Below, in pieces: positions 14,079 to 21,655 of a stretch of DNA of 26,034 bases; the stretch's first letter is position 1; each line of letters opens with the position of its first letter. Source of the stretch: Fusobacterium_C necrophorum (lineage in GTDB: Bacteria; Fusobacteriota; Fusobacteriia; Fusobacteriales; Fusobacteriaceae); the NCBI RefSeq assembly GCF_900104395.1, contig NZ_FMXX01000039.1, one strand, 5' to 3'. The translations under genes were made by a program, and so were the position numbers. The notes under the pieces are model-generated. The model ran no database searches. It was not told where the DNA came from and saw only the letters and a program-made list of their open reading frames with translations.

Positions 14079-14375
14079 TTGAAAAAAAAAACGGAAAAAG
14101 AAATTGAACGAAAATTAAAGAGCAAGATAGAAAGCCTCGGAGGGTTATGCTTGAAGTGGACCTCTCCGGGAATACGAGGAGTGCCTGACCGGATATGCAT
14201 TATGCCCGGAGGCGATGTCTTGTTCGTAGAACTAAAAGCAGAGGGGAAGAAGAACAATCTTTCTCCTTTGCAGAAAAACTTTCACAAAAAATTAACCGAG
14301 TTGGGTCATATGGTTTGGGTCGTATCCTCTTACGAAGAAGTCAATGACCTGATTGAAACTTGGTGTATGAGTTAG
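14079..14375 (+). CDS. VRR-NUC domain nuclease
   Basis: A 98-residue stand-alone VRR-NUC protein, a PD-(D/E)XK-type nuclease seen in many phages next to SNF2 helicases. Core residues are visible: GVPDRICI (Asp), DVLFVELKAEG (E-x-K) and LSPLQKNFHKKLTELGH (Gln of motif III). Start: AAGGAG at 14065-14070 is best spaced (8 bases) for TTG at 14079; TTG at 14073 is too close. Known members cut branched or flap DNA; stand-alone phage versions are thought to resolve or process recombination intermediates. Confidence 0.9.
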   Translation: MKKKTEKEIERKLKSKIESLGGLCLKWTSPGIRGVPDRICIMPGGDVLFVELKAEGKKNNLSPLQKNFHKKLTELGHMVWVVSSYEEVNDLIETWCMS

Positions 14376-14388
14376 GAGGTGATAGCGA

Positions 14389-15768
14389 ATGAAGTTTGTA
14401 CCGCATAATTATCAGAAGTACTGTATCGAACGCATGGTGGATGATAATATTTTGGGGTTGATGTTGGATATGGGACTCGGGAAAACCATCATAACCCTAA
14501 CCGCGATTCAGGAATTGAAGTACAATCGATTTGAAGTAAATAAAGTTCTTATCATCGCCCCTAAGAAAGTCGCGGAAGTGACGTGGACGGATGAGATAGA
14601 GAAGTGGGAGCATTTACACCTACTTCGTCCTTCCCTCGTGCTAGGAAGTGCCTCAAAGCGAATAAAGGCCTTGGCCAAGAATGCGGATGTCTATGTCATC
14701 AACCGGGAGAACGTCGTGTGGCTGGTGGAATACTATAAAAATAACTGGCCATTCGACATGGTGGTGCTGGATGAGTGGAGTAGTTTCAAAAATCATCAGT
14801 CCAAGAGATTCAAATATTTAAAAATGGTGCGGGGGAAGATGAAACGAGTGGTAGGGCTGACCGGAACACCAACTCCAAACGGTCTGATTGACTTATGGGC
14901 TCAAGTTTATTTACTAGATCAAGGAGCCAGACTGGAGAAAACCATCGGGAGATACCGGGAGAGATATTTTGACCCGGGACAACGGAACAGAACGACGATT
15001 TTCAACTATGAGGCAAAAGACGGTTCCGAACATGCGATTCATGAAAAAATAGCGGATATTTGTATTTCGATGAAGGCGGAAGACTACTTGCAACTTCCGG
15101 ACGTGATTTATGAGACTGTTCCGGTGGTCTTAGATAGTAAAGCGAAAAAATCTTACGAAGAGTTGGAGAAAAAAATGATTTTAGAGCTAGAAGCCGGAGA
15201 AGAAATCACGGTGGCCAGCGCCGCAGCTTTATCCAACAAGCTTCAACAATTAGCCAATGGAGCGATATATGGGGAAAATCGAGAAGTGTTTGAAATCCAC
15301 GACTGTAAAATCGAGAGGTTTTTAGAACTTATTGAACAGCTAAACGGGAAGCCGGCTTTAGTCTTCTACAACTTCCAGCACGATTTAAGCCGAATCCAAG
15401 AGGCATTGACAAAGTCAGGACTACGAGTGAGGTTATTGAAGTCTCCGGAGGATCAAAAAGACTGGAACGAGCATAAAATTGACATACTGTTAGCCCATCC
15501 GGCCAGTGCAGCGTATGGGCTAAACTTGCAAGAAGGTGGAAATCATGTTGTGTGGTTTGGGTTAAATTGGAGCTTGGAACTGTATCAACAAGCGAATAAG
15601 AGACTACACAGACAGGGACAAAAAGAGAAAGTCATTATCCATCATCTCATCACTAAAGGAACGCGGGATGAGGATGTGATGGTCGCTTTGGAGAACAAAG
15701 GAAATGTACAGGAGGAACTGTTACAGAGTTTGAAAGTACGAATTGAGAAAGTCAAAAGAGGAGGATAA
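14389..15768 (+). CDS. SNF2-family DEAD-like helicase
   Basis: A 459-residue superfamily 2 ATPase. Walker A GLGKT (residues 29-33), motif II DEWS (about 126-129, in place of DEAH), motif III LTGTPTPNG (about 158-166), motif V GLNLQEGGNHVVWFG and motif VI QANKRLHRQGQ are all present and ordered as in SNF2 translocases of phage replication modules. It ends in a basic tail. The ribosome site AGGAGGTG is strong. It pairs with the VRR-NUC gene 13 bases upstream, a conserved arrangement suggesting a shared role in strand exchange or replication restart. Confidence 0.93.
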   Translation: MKFVPHNYQKYCIERMVDDNILGLMLDMGLGKTIITLTAIQELKYNRFEVNKVLIIAPKKVAEVTWTDEIEKWEHLHLLRPSLVLGSASKRIKALAKNADVYVINRENVVWLVEYYKNNWPFDMVVLDEWSSFKNHQSKRFKYLKMVRGKMKRVVGLTGTPTPNGLIDLWAQVYLLDQGARLEKTIGRYRERYFDPGQRNRTTIFNYEAKDGSEHAIHEKIADICISMKAEDYLQLPDVIYETVPVVLDSKAKKSYEELEKKMILELEAGEEITVASAAALSNKLQQLANGAIYGENREVFEIHDCKIERFLELIEQLNGKPALVFYNFQHDLSRIQEALTKSGLRVRLLKSPEDQKDWNEHKIDILLAHPASAAYGLNLQEGGNHVVWFGLNWSLELYQQANKRLHRQGQKEKVIIHHLITKGTRDEDVMVALENKGNVQEELLQSLKVRIEKVKRGG

Positions 15769-15770
15769 AA

Positions 15771-15833
15771 ATGGAAACAGTATTAGAAATAGAATTTCAA
15801 GCTTTAAAAGATTGGTGCGAGGTGGTGGAATGA
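15771..15833 (+). CDS. Very small ORF (20 aa), probable coupling ORF
   Basis: ATG at 15771 follows GAGGAGG and reads 20 codons (METVLEIEFQALKDWCEVVE), ending by ATGA overlap with the next gene at 15830. It may be a leader for translational coupling, or a short relic. Real translation is uncertain. Confidence 0.4.
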   Translation: METVLEIEFQALKDWCEVVE

Positions 15834-16054
15834 GTGTTAATGCAAGCAAAGAATTATATAAACATTACGCTGGAATGATTAGAGCTTGTAAAAATGCTTG
15901 TTATTATCGCATAGAAGGCGATGAAATATTGTTAGGAAATGCTGAATTGGAAGAAATAGCAAGAATAGAACTCTTAGATGTTTCTGTTGCTTTGGAACAA
16001 TATTTTTCTAATAAAATGAACAAGTTTTTGAAGCTAAAAGGAGTTAAGAAATGA
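15830..16054 (+). CDS. Small hypothetical helical protein
   Basis: A 74-residue protein beginning at ATG 15830 (MSVNASKELYKHYAGMIRAC), overlapping the 20-codon ORF by ATGA. Codons further upstream in the same frame overlap the helicase gene and lack a ribosome site. It is mostly helical, with a Cys-x3-Cys-Tyr-Tyr stretch, an acidic middle and a basic C-terminus (FLKLKGVKK). No motif of known activity. Its stop overlaps the next ATG, again as ATGA. Confidence 0.55.
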   Translation: MSVNASKELYKHYAGMIRACKNACYYRIEGDEILLGNAELEEIARIELLDVSVALEQYFSNKMNKFLKLKGVKK

Positions 16055-16182
16055 GAACAGTTGAAGAAATTGTAGAAAAAATTCAAGAATAAATAAAAAA
16101 AATAGAGAAGAAAAAAGGAACGATGGAAGAATATTTATATGAATTTTAAAAAGAAATACTGTTATATGAATTAGGAGAGTGA
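16051..16182 (+). pseudogene. Small gene broken by two in-frame TAA codons
   Basis: From ATG 16051 the frame reads MRTVEEIVEKIQE, TAA, IKKIEKKKGTMEEYLYEF, TAA, KEILLYELGE, TGA. The same charged helical composition continues across both stops and the frame ends with a proper stop just before the dUTPase ribosome site. This suggests a 43-residue protein that acquired two ochre codons. The ATGA overlap with the gene upstream is retained. Alternatively only the first 13 codons are used. Confidence 0.5.
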
Positions 16183-16186
16183 GGAA

Positions 16187-16702
16187 ATGAAATATAGATT
16201 TAACGTAGAGAGGTATAGAAGAATGATGGAAGCACTAGACGCAATCCCGTACGACTGTGCTATGTATTTCGACGGAATGGAGTTTACATTTGAAGAAAAT
16301 AAATATTTCGCGACTGCTGGAAGTTTCCGTGTACACAGAGATTGGTGTGATATAATTAAAGATGAATCGGAAGACCGATTAAAAGAAATCTGGGATAGAC
16401 AAAAGAAGTTCGATAATATCGTTTTTGCAAATGCTGGGGTAACAAGAGAGGGAACGACTCTACACAGAAAAGTTGCGTTAGTAGCAGAAGTCGGAGAAAT
16501 GTTCAATGAAAATCCGGATTTTAAATGTTGGAAAAAACATAAAAATACGGAAGTTACAGATGCACTCAAAGAAGAGTTTGCAGATGTACTACACTTCTTA
16601 ATCAGTCTTGGAATTGATGTCTTTAAGGACGAGCAGGAGATGTTCGAGTGGTACTGTAAGAAGAATAATAAAAATCTTTTGAGACAAAGAAGTGGATATT
16701 AA
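16187..16702 (+). CDS. Dimeric dUTPase (all-alpha NTP pyrophosphatase) with extra N-terminal region
   Basis: A 171-residue protein. Residues about 88-171 match the all-alpha dUTPase/MazG fold: HRKVALVAEVGEMFNE holds the E101-x-x-E104 metal-binding pair, EEFADVLHFLISLGID holds E130-x-x-D133, and the C-terminal KKNNKNLLRQRSGY is typical of dimeric phage dUTPases. Residues 1-85 (YRRMMEALDAIPYDCAMYFD, and a WCDIIKDESEDRLKEIWD helix) are not part of that core and may be a separate small domain. It would hydrolyse dUTP to keep uracil out of phage DNA. Ribosome site AGGAGAGTGAGG. Confidence 0.85.
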   Translation: MKYRFNVERYRRMMEALDAIPYDCAMYFDGMEFTFEENKYFATAGSFRVHRDWCDIIKDESEDRLKEIWDRQKKFDNIVFANAGVTREGTTLHRKVALVAEVGEMFNENPDFKCWKKHKNTEVTDALKEEFADVLHFLISLGIDVFKDEQEMFEWYCKKNNKNLLRQRSGY

Positions 16703-16712
16703 GGAGGACTAG

Positions 16713-17222
16713 ATGACAGAGAAAGAAATACGGAAGATAATCCAGAAAGAAATTTCAGATAAAATGCTAGAATTAAAGAATATCCATGAAAGTAAGAACA
16801 CTTTTCAAAAAGTAGAAAAAATGCTTTGGTATTATAATTCGTTCAAACGAAGAATCGTTAAATTACAAGAAGGATTAGATGAGGTTATTTTGAAAAAATG
16901 TTCCGGAATAGCTGGAGGATTTGGAAATACCAAATATGAATACAAGTCAGAGCTTGAGAAAATTGAAGATATTCAAGAACGAGATAAAATTATGATTTCT
17001 AAAATGCAAACAGTTATAGATTTGGTAGAGTTTGGATTGAACGAAGTTAAAACGGATAAACATTATTCGATTTTAACATTACGATATTTTGAACGATTGT
17101 CTTTAGAAGACATCGCAGAGAGATTAGATATAAGTGTCATTACTGTGAAAAGAAATAAGAGCAGACTCATTAACGAGTTAAGTTTGATCATATTTCCGGA
17201 AGAAATTATGGAAAATTTTTAA
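16713..17222 (+). CDS. ArpU/RinA-like late transcription regulator with sigma-like HTH
   Basis: A 169-residue protein. The C-terminal part (about 115-160: HYSILTLRYFERLSLEDIAE, then RLDISVITVKRNKSRLINEL) is a sigma-70 region 4-like helix-turn-helix. The N-terminal part is long charged helices. Size, fold and position just before the packaging genes match ArpU/RinA-type activators of late genes in Gram-positive phages. Two AAAATGATA direct repeats 11 bases apart and an extended -10 promoter lie directly after its stop and are the probable target. It begins 10 bases after the dUTPase. Confidence 0.8.
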   Translation: MTEKEIRKIIQKEISDKMLELKNIHESKNTFQKVEKMLWYYNSFKRRIVKLQEGLDEVILKKCSGIAGGFGNTKYEYKSELEKIEDIQERDKIMISKMQTVIDLVEFGLNEVKTDKHYSILTLRYFERLSLEDIAERLDISVITVKRNKSRLINELSLIIFPEEIMENF

Positions 17223-17271
17223 AAAATGATACGAAAATGATATTTTAATGAAACTTCTTATGTGTTATAAT
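17223..17271 (+). promoter_or_regulatory. Putative late promoter with regulator-binding direct repeats
   Basis: Direct repeats AAAATGATA at 17223-17231 and 17234-17242 (11-base period) take the place of a -35. TG-x-TATAAT (extended -10, TATAAT at 17266-17271) follows. No good -35 exists at 17243-17248 (TTTTAA), as expected for an activator-dependent promoter. The start point would be near 17278, just before the first terminator hairpin. Confidence 0.6.
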
Positions 17272-17280
17272 GCTATCGTG

Positions 17281-17320
17281 GAAGAAGTAGGGGGAAAAAC
17301 CTTGCTTCTTTTTTGTTTTT
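17281..17320 (+). terminator. Terminator 1 immediately after the late promoter
   Basis: AAGAAG-T-AGG pairs with CCT-TG-CTTCTT around a G/A-rich loop, followed by a long T-run broken by one G. A promoter followed at once by a terminator would make a transcript of about 40 bases unless polymerase is modified. Confidence 0.6.
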
Positions 17321-17327
17321 TGGCGTG

Positions 17328-17357
17328 AGCAAGAATGATAAGTTCTTGCTTTTTTTA
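17328..17357 (+). terminator. Terminator 2 before the nuclease gene
   Basis: AGCAAGAA (17328-17335), 7-base loop, TTCTTGCT (17343-17350), then a T-run. A perfect, strong intrinsic terminator 25 bases upstream of the secreted nuclease start. Late expression of everything downstream needs readthrough or antitermination, or a promoter I cannot see. Confidence 0.8.
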
Positions 17358-17381
17358 TTTTAAAGAAGAAAAGGAGGAAAA

Positions 17382-18206
17382 ATGAAAAAATTAAAAGGAG
17401 TTATTTTATTTTTTTTATTTACGTTGTCTTTGTATGCAAATACAGGGAAAGTGGCAAGTTTTAATACTTTACATTTAGGGACTTCTAAAAAGGATTACAA
17501 ATTGTTTTGTGAAACAATACGAGATTTCGATTTAGTAGGTTTGGAAGAGGTTATGAAAAAAGAAGCTGTAGAAAATCTTGTGAAAGAATTGAACAAAAAT
17601 ACAGGTAGTATCTGGGAAGGACATATTTCACAACATGCAGTTGGAGAGAATGGGTATAATGAGTTTTATGGATATGTTTGGAAGAAAGACAAGGTAAAGT
17701 TGATAAAACAAGAAGGCTTTTACCCTGATCCGGACAATAAATTTGTTAGAGAGCCATATGGAGCTACTTTTAAAATTGGCAATTTTGATTTTACCTTTGT
17801 GTTACAACATGCGGTTTATGGGAAAAAAGTATTAGAAAGAAAATTGGAAGCGGCTGAATTAGTCAAAGTCTATGATTATTTTCAAGATAAGGATACCAAA
17901 GAAAATGATATTTTAATTGGAGGAGACTTTAATTTATCCGCATCTGATAAGGCATTTGATAGTTTGTATAATCATAGAGATAATATAACGTGCACACTAG
18001 ACCCTAAAACAAAGACTACTGTTGGAACAAAAGGATTATCGAGTGCATATGATAACATTTTTATTTCTAAAAAATATACAACAGAATATACTGGAAAAAG
18101 TGGAATAGTAGATTTTACGAATAAAAAGTATGGAGAAGCTAGGAAAAAGATATCTGATCATTTGCCGATTTATATTGAAGTCAACACTGATAAGGATGAT
18201 GATTAG
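17382..18206 (+). CDS. Secreted DNase I-like nuclease (EEP family), prophage cargo
   Basis: A 274-residue endonuclease/exonuclease/phosphatase-fold protein with a Sec signal peptide: MKKLKGVILFFLFTLSLYA, likely cleaved near residue 19, after YA. The active-site set is complete: Asn28 (SFNT), Glu55/56 (GLEEV), Arg123 (VREPY), His143 (QHAVYG), Asp182 and Asn184 (GGDFN), Asp224-Asn225 (AYDN) and Asp259-His260 (SDHLP). Most like bacterial secreted DNases of the DNase I type. The ribosome site is AAGGAGG. It stands apart from phage functions, between the late promoter region and the tRNA, more AT-rich than its neighbours, so it is probably a lysogenic-conversion gene. Hosts could use it on extracellular DNA; that part is inference. 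Confidence 0.9.
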   Translation: MKKLKGVILFFLFTLSLYANTGKVASFNTLHLGTSKKDYKLFCETIRDFDLVGLEEVMKKEAVENLVKELNKNTGSIWEGHISQHAVGENGYNEFYGYVWKKDKVKLIKQEGFYPDPDNKFVREPYGATFKIGNFDFTFVLQHAVYGKKVLERKLEAAELVKVYDYFQDKDTKENDILIGGDFNLSASDKAFDSLYNHRDNITCTLDPKTKTTVGTKGLSSAYDNIFISKKYTTEYTGKSGIVDFTNKKYGEARKKISDHLPIYIEVNTDKDDD

Positions 18207-18224
18207 AATAAAAAAAAGTAGTTT

Positions 18225-18249
18225 TAGGATTCTACTATAAAAAATCCTA
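18225..18249 (+). other. Alternative hairpins between nuclease gene and tRNA
   Basis: TAGGATT (18225-18231) pairs with AATCCTA (18243-18249). A competing stem AGTAG/CTACT (18218-18236) overlaps it. Neither has a T-run. They may form the 3' end of the nuclease message or a tRNA 5' processing signal. Confidence 0.5.
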
Positions 18250-18257
18250 GATATTAT

Positions 18258-18342
18258 GGAGAGTTATCCTAACTGGTAAGGAAGTAGTCTACTAAACTAC
18301 CGCCAATACGGCTTATAGGTTCGAATCCTATACTCTCCGCCA
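18258..18342 (+). tRNA. tRNA-Ser with anticodon ACU
   Basis: An 85-base gene with encoded CCA folds as a full cloverleaf. Acceptor GGAGAGT/ACTCTCC; D-stem TCCT/AGGA with GG in the loop; anticodon stem GTAGT/ACTAC (5 perfect pairs) with loop CTACTAA; a long variable region of 14 bases with GCC/GGC stem; and T-arm ATAGG-TTCGAAT-CCTAT. The long variable arm plus discriminator G73 indicate serine identity. The anticodon (18291-18293) is ACT in DNA, reading AGU. Bacteria normally use GCU for AGU/AGC, and A at the first anticodon position is unusual. It lies between the nuclease cargo and terS. Confidence 0.85.
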
Positions 18343-18413
18343 AAAAGCAATGTAAAAAGGTTGCGAAGTGGAAAAGCAACCAAAATATATTTAAGAAAGT
18401 GAGGTGAAACAGA

Positions 18414-18923
18414 TTGAACAAACAGGATTTATTTGTAAAAGAGTATTTGAAAGATTTGAATGCGACACAAGCATATATTAGAGCAGGATATAAATTTAAG
18501 AGTGAGAATGTTGCTGCTGCAAGTGCTGCTAAAATCCTAAGAAATCCTAAGATACAAGAAAAAATACAAAAGGCAATGGCTGAAAGAGAGAAAAGAACGG
18601 AAATTACGCAAGATAGAGTATTAAGAGAGATTGCAAACTTGGCTTTTACGGATAGAACTGGAATCGTCAATCTGAAAAAGAACCGAGTAATTATACGAGA
18701 TTTTGAGGAATTAACACCTGAGCAGAGAGCATGCGTTGCTGGAGTAAAAGAAACGAAACATGGAATTGAAGTGTCTTTCTATAACAAAGAAAAAGCATTG
18801 GAGATGCTAGGTAGGCATCTAGGGATGTTTAATGACAAAGTAAAAATAGACGGAGAAATGACAGTAAATAATCCGCTGCAAGGATTGACAACAGATGAAT
18901 TGAAAAAGCTGATACAAGGATAG
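18414..18923 (+). CDS. terS: Terminase small subunit
   Basis: A 169-residue Terminase_2-family protein that recognises phage DNA and activates the large subunit. The N-terminal helix-turn-helix is typical: KQDLFVKEYLKDLNATQAYIRAGYKF, then AAKILRNPKIQEKIQKAMAE. The C-terminus holds DRVLREIANLAFTDRTGIV, then ALEMLGRHLGMFNDKVKIDG and the LTTDELKKLI ending. The start is TTG at 18414, with GAGGTG seven bases upstream; no ATG fits. The gene ends 11 bases before terL. Confidence 0.92.
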   Translation: MNKQDLFVKEYLKDLNATQAYIRAGYKFKSENVAAASAAKILRNPKIQEKIQKAMAEREKRTEITQDRVLREIANLAFTDRTGIVNLKKNRVIIRDFEELTPEQRACVAGVKETKHGIEVSFYNKEKALEMLGRHLGMFNDKVKIDGEMTVNNPLQGLTTDELKKLIQG

Positions 18924-18934
18924 GAGGTGGTACG

Positions 18935-20336
18935 GTGGCATATGATATGAATTTGATAAGATTAGAAGCAAAAAAAGAATTGGCAAGAAGAGATTTTTGG
19001 AGTTACTGCAATTTCTTCTCTCCTACTTTTTACACAGAAGCAAAATTGCATTTAATAGATTTGTGCAATCGATTACAAGCATTTATAGAATCTGATAAAA
19101 AAGTGTTAGTGGTAAATATGCCACCTCGGTTTCGGGAAGTCGAGAACGGCTGTTTTATTCGTGCAATGGTTGTTAGGAAGAAATAACAAGCTAAAGATAA
19201 TGACCGGATCCTATAACGAAACCTTGTCATCCACATTTGCCAAGCAAGTGCGGGATATGATTGCAACGGAAAAAAGCACAGGTATGACAGTATACCAAGA
19301 TATTTTTCCGGATACGAAAATCAAGTACGGAGAAGCGTCTATGAACAAATGGGCATTAGAGGGAAGTCAAGTAGCAAACTATTTAGCAACGAGCCCCACC
19401 GGGACTGCGACAGGATTTGGAGCGGACATTATCATCATTGACGACTTGATAAAGAACAGTGAAGAAGCATATAATGCAAATACTTTACAAAAGCATATTG
19501 ATTGGTTTACAAACACAATGCTATCTCGGACAGAGAAAGGATTTAAACTAATCATCATCATGACCCGTTGGGCGACAAATGACCTGGCGGGTTTTATTTT
19601 GGAGAACTTCGAGGATGTAGAGCATATTAATTACAAAGCTATCAACGAAGATGGAAGTGCTTTAGATGAAGACGTCTTGAGTTTAGAAGATTTCAACTTT
19701 AAGACAAAACACATGGATAAGGCGATTGTATATGCAAACTATCAGCAAGAGCCAATCGACGTTCAAGGGAAGTTATATCAGAACTTAAAAACATATGTAG
19801 AAATCCCAAGAGAGAAAGTAAGACAAAGAAAATCCTACTGTGATACAGCCGATACCGGGGCGGATTATTTATGTAATATTATTTACGACGACTGCAAAGA
19901 TAGCGCTTATATCATCGATGTGATTTATACAAAAGAGCCAATGGAAATCACAGAAGAAATGGTTGCGAATGCTTATAAAACCCATCAGGTGAATTTAGCA
20001 GATATCGAATCGAACAACGGGGGAAGAGGATTTGCAAGGAATGTAGAGAGAAGAACGAAAGAACTGGGAAATTATAAAACAGTTGTAAAATGGTTTCATC
20101 AGTCCGGAAATAAGCAATCAAGAATACTGTCCAACAGCTCTTGGGTGCAGCAGAATATTTATTTCCCTGTTGATTGGGAGAACAAGTGGCCGGAATTTTA
20201 TAGAGCGATTACTACCTATCAGAAAGAAGGGAAAAATGCTCATGATGACGGACCGGATGTGTTATCCGGGATTGCGGAAAAGATGAATCAAAACACAATA
20301 AGCACGATAGACATCAGAAGTCTAGGAATAAGATAG
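18935..20336 (+). pseudogene. terL: Terminase large subunit, split by a +1 frameshift inside Walker A
   Basis: Two adjacent frames encode one terminase ATPase-nuclease. Frame 1 (GTG 18935 to stop at 19184-19186) carries the N-terminus up to VLVVNMPPRF and then out-of-frame residues. Removing one base near 19133 (the C after TTT) restores PPRFGKSRTAVLFVQWLLGR and a 466-residue protein. The rest is intact: Walker B GADIIIIDDLI, the MTRWATNDLAG coupling motif, and nuclease acidic motifs CDTADTGADY, DIESNNGG and HDDGPD. Family: Terminase_6 type. As written, the ATPase cannot be made without a +1 shift, so packaging should fail. Causes are mutation, sequencing error or recoding. Ribosome site AGGAGG, 7 bases before GTG. 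Confidence 0.9.
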
Positions 20337-20350
20337 AGAGGAGGATAAAT

Positions 20351-21655
20351 TTGGAAGTAAGAGAATTAGAAGCAGCTTTGAAAACTTTCTTACGAGTAGA
20401 ATTACCGAGATTACAGAAGTTGGAAGACTACTATGTCGGGAAGCACGATATTTTGAAAAAGCAAGACAGAGTTCCAGGAAAAAAAGATACAAAGCTAGTG
20501 AACAATTATTGCGAATATATAGCAAGCATTTCAACAGCGTATTTCTTAGGAGAGCCAATTGGGTATGCTTGCGAGAATGAAAAAATGGATTATGAGAAGC
20601 TATCTGAATATTTAGCAACAGAAGAAGAGCAGCAAGAAAACTTTGAGCATGCACAGAATTGTTCAATATTTGGAAAATCTTACGAATTGTGGTATGTAGA
20701 TTTAGACCAAAGTATCAAAAATGTCGTGTTGGATCCACGAGATGTCTTTATTTTGAGAGATAATAGTATCCAGAAAAAAATGATTGCTGCCGTTCGTTGG
20801 GATATGCAGAAGAACGCTGATGATAAGAGTATTTACACTTTAGAAGTGTATGATGAGAAATCCGTCACCCGGTATGAGTGGGAAGCAGAAGGGAAAGAAC
20901 TTCCTAACGTTGTGGGGGAAAGTAAACTTCATGGATTTAACCAAGTTCCCATCATTGAGTTTAGCAATAACAAACGACAACGAGGGGATTTTGAAGGAGT
21001 CATTACCCTGATAGATGGCTATAACGAAGTTACATCTACATCGGTGGATGACATGAAAGACTTCACAGATGCAATCTTAGTCTTGAAGAATCTAAGCGGA
21101 ACTGATGAAGAAACAATGAGAAATGTTAAGCGGGATAAAGTGATGAAAACGGACGGAGATGGCGGAGCGGAATGGCTAGTGAAAGTCGTGAATGATACTT
21201 ACGCACAAAACAACAAAAACCGTTTAAATCAAGACATTCACAAATTCTCCTTAATCCCTGATATGCAAGACAAGGAATTTTCTGGAAATAGCTCCGGTGT
21301 AGCTTTGGGATATAAGCTTCTAGCATTAGAACAGTTGACTGCACAGAAAGAAATGTACTTCAAAAAAGCATTAAATCAAAGATTGCAGCTGATGATTGAT
21401 TTCTATAATCTAAACCTAGAACCGAAACAAATTCAAAAAGTATTCACAAGAAATACTCCGAAAAACTTAGTAGAAATTGCGGATGTTGTGACAAAGCTTT
21501 CAGGAATTGTATCTCAAGAAACTTTATTATCGAATGTCCCTTTTGTTGAAGAAGCGAAAACAGAAATGGAAAAATTGAAAGCGGAGCAGGAAGCAAGTGT
21601 GGCAGTGGATATGAATACTCGGCTTGGAGCTGATGGAAATGGCGAAGATGAGTAA
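20351..21655 (+). CDS. Portal protein (SPP1 gp6-like)
   Basis: A 434-residue portal of the SPP1 gp6/phage_prot_Gp6 family, forming the ring through which DNA enters the head and docking the terminase. Typical segments: YYVGKHDILKK, then LVNNYCEYIASISTAYFLGEPIGY (N-terminal helix region), CSIFGKSYELWYVDLD, VLDPRDVFILRDNS, GDFEGVITLIDGYN, and SGNSSGVALGYKLLALEQLT near the stem. An acidic C-terminus follows. The start is TTG at 20351 after GAGGAGG; no nearer ATG exists. It ends overlapping the minor head gene by GATGAGTAA-type coupling. Confidence 0.92.
   Translation: MEVRELEAALKTFLRVELPRLQKLEDYYVGKHDILKKQDRVPGKKDTKLVNNYCEYIASISTAYFLGEPIGYACENEKMDYEKLSEYLATEEEQQENFEHAQNCSIFGKSYELWYVDLDQSIKNVVLDPRDVFILRDNSIQKKMIAAVRWDMQKNADDKSIYTLEVYDEKSVTRYEWEAEGKELPNVVGESKLHGFNQVPIIEFSNNKRQRGDFEGVITLIDGYNEVTSTSVDDMKDFTDAILVLKNLSGTDEETMRNVKRDKVMKTDGDGGAEWLVKVVNDTYAQNNKNRLNQDIHKFSLIPDMQDKEFSGNSSGVALGYKLLALEQLTAQKEMYFKKALNQRLQLMIDFYNLNLEPKQIQKVFTRNTPKNLVEIADVVTKLSGIVSQETLLSNVPFVEEAKTEMEKLKAEQEASVAVDMNTRLGADGNGEDE

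Noticed and set aside
15743..15829. Upstream extension of the 74-aa gene at 15830
   Set aside because: The extension overlaps the helicase end and lacks a ribosome site; the ATGA-coupled start at 15830 is better.
18289..18295. Amber-suppressor reading of the tRNA (CTA in the anticodon loop)
   Set aside because: CTA lies at loop positions 32-34; the five-pair stem fixes the anticodon as ACU.
18258..18342. tRNA as the phage attachment site
   Set aside because: It lies inside the element, far from int, and no copy of its 3' end is seen near int.
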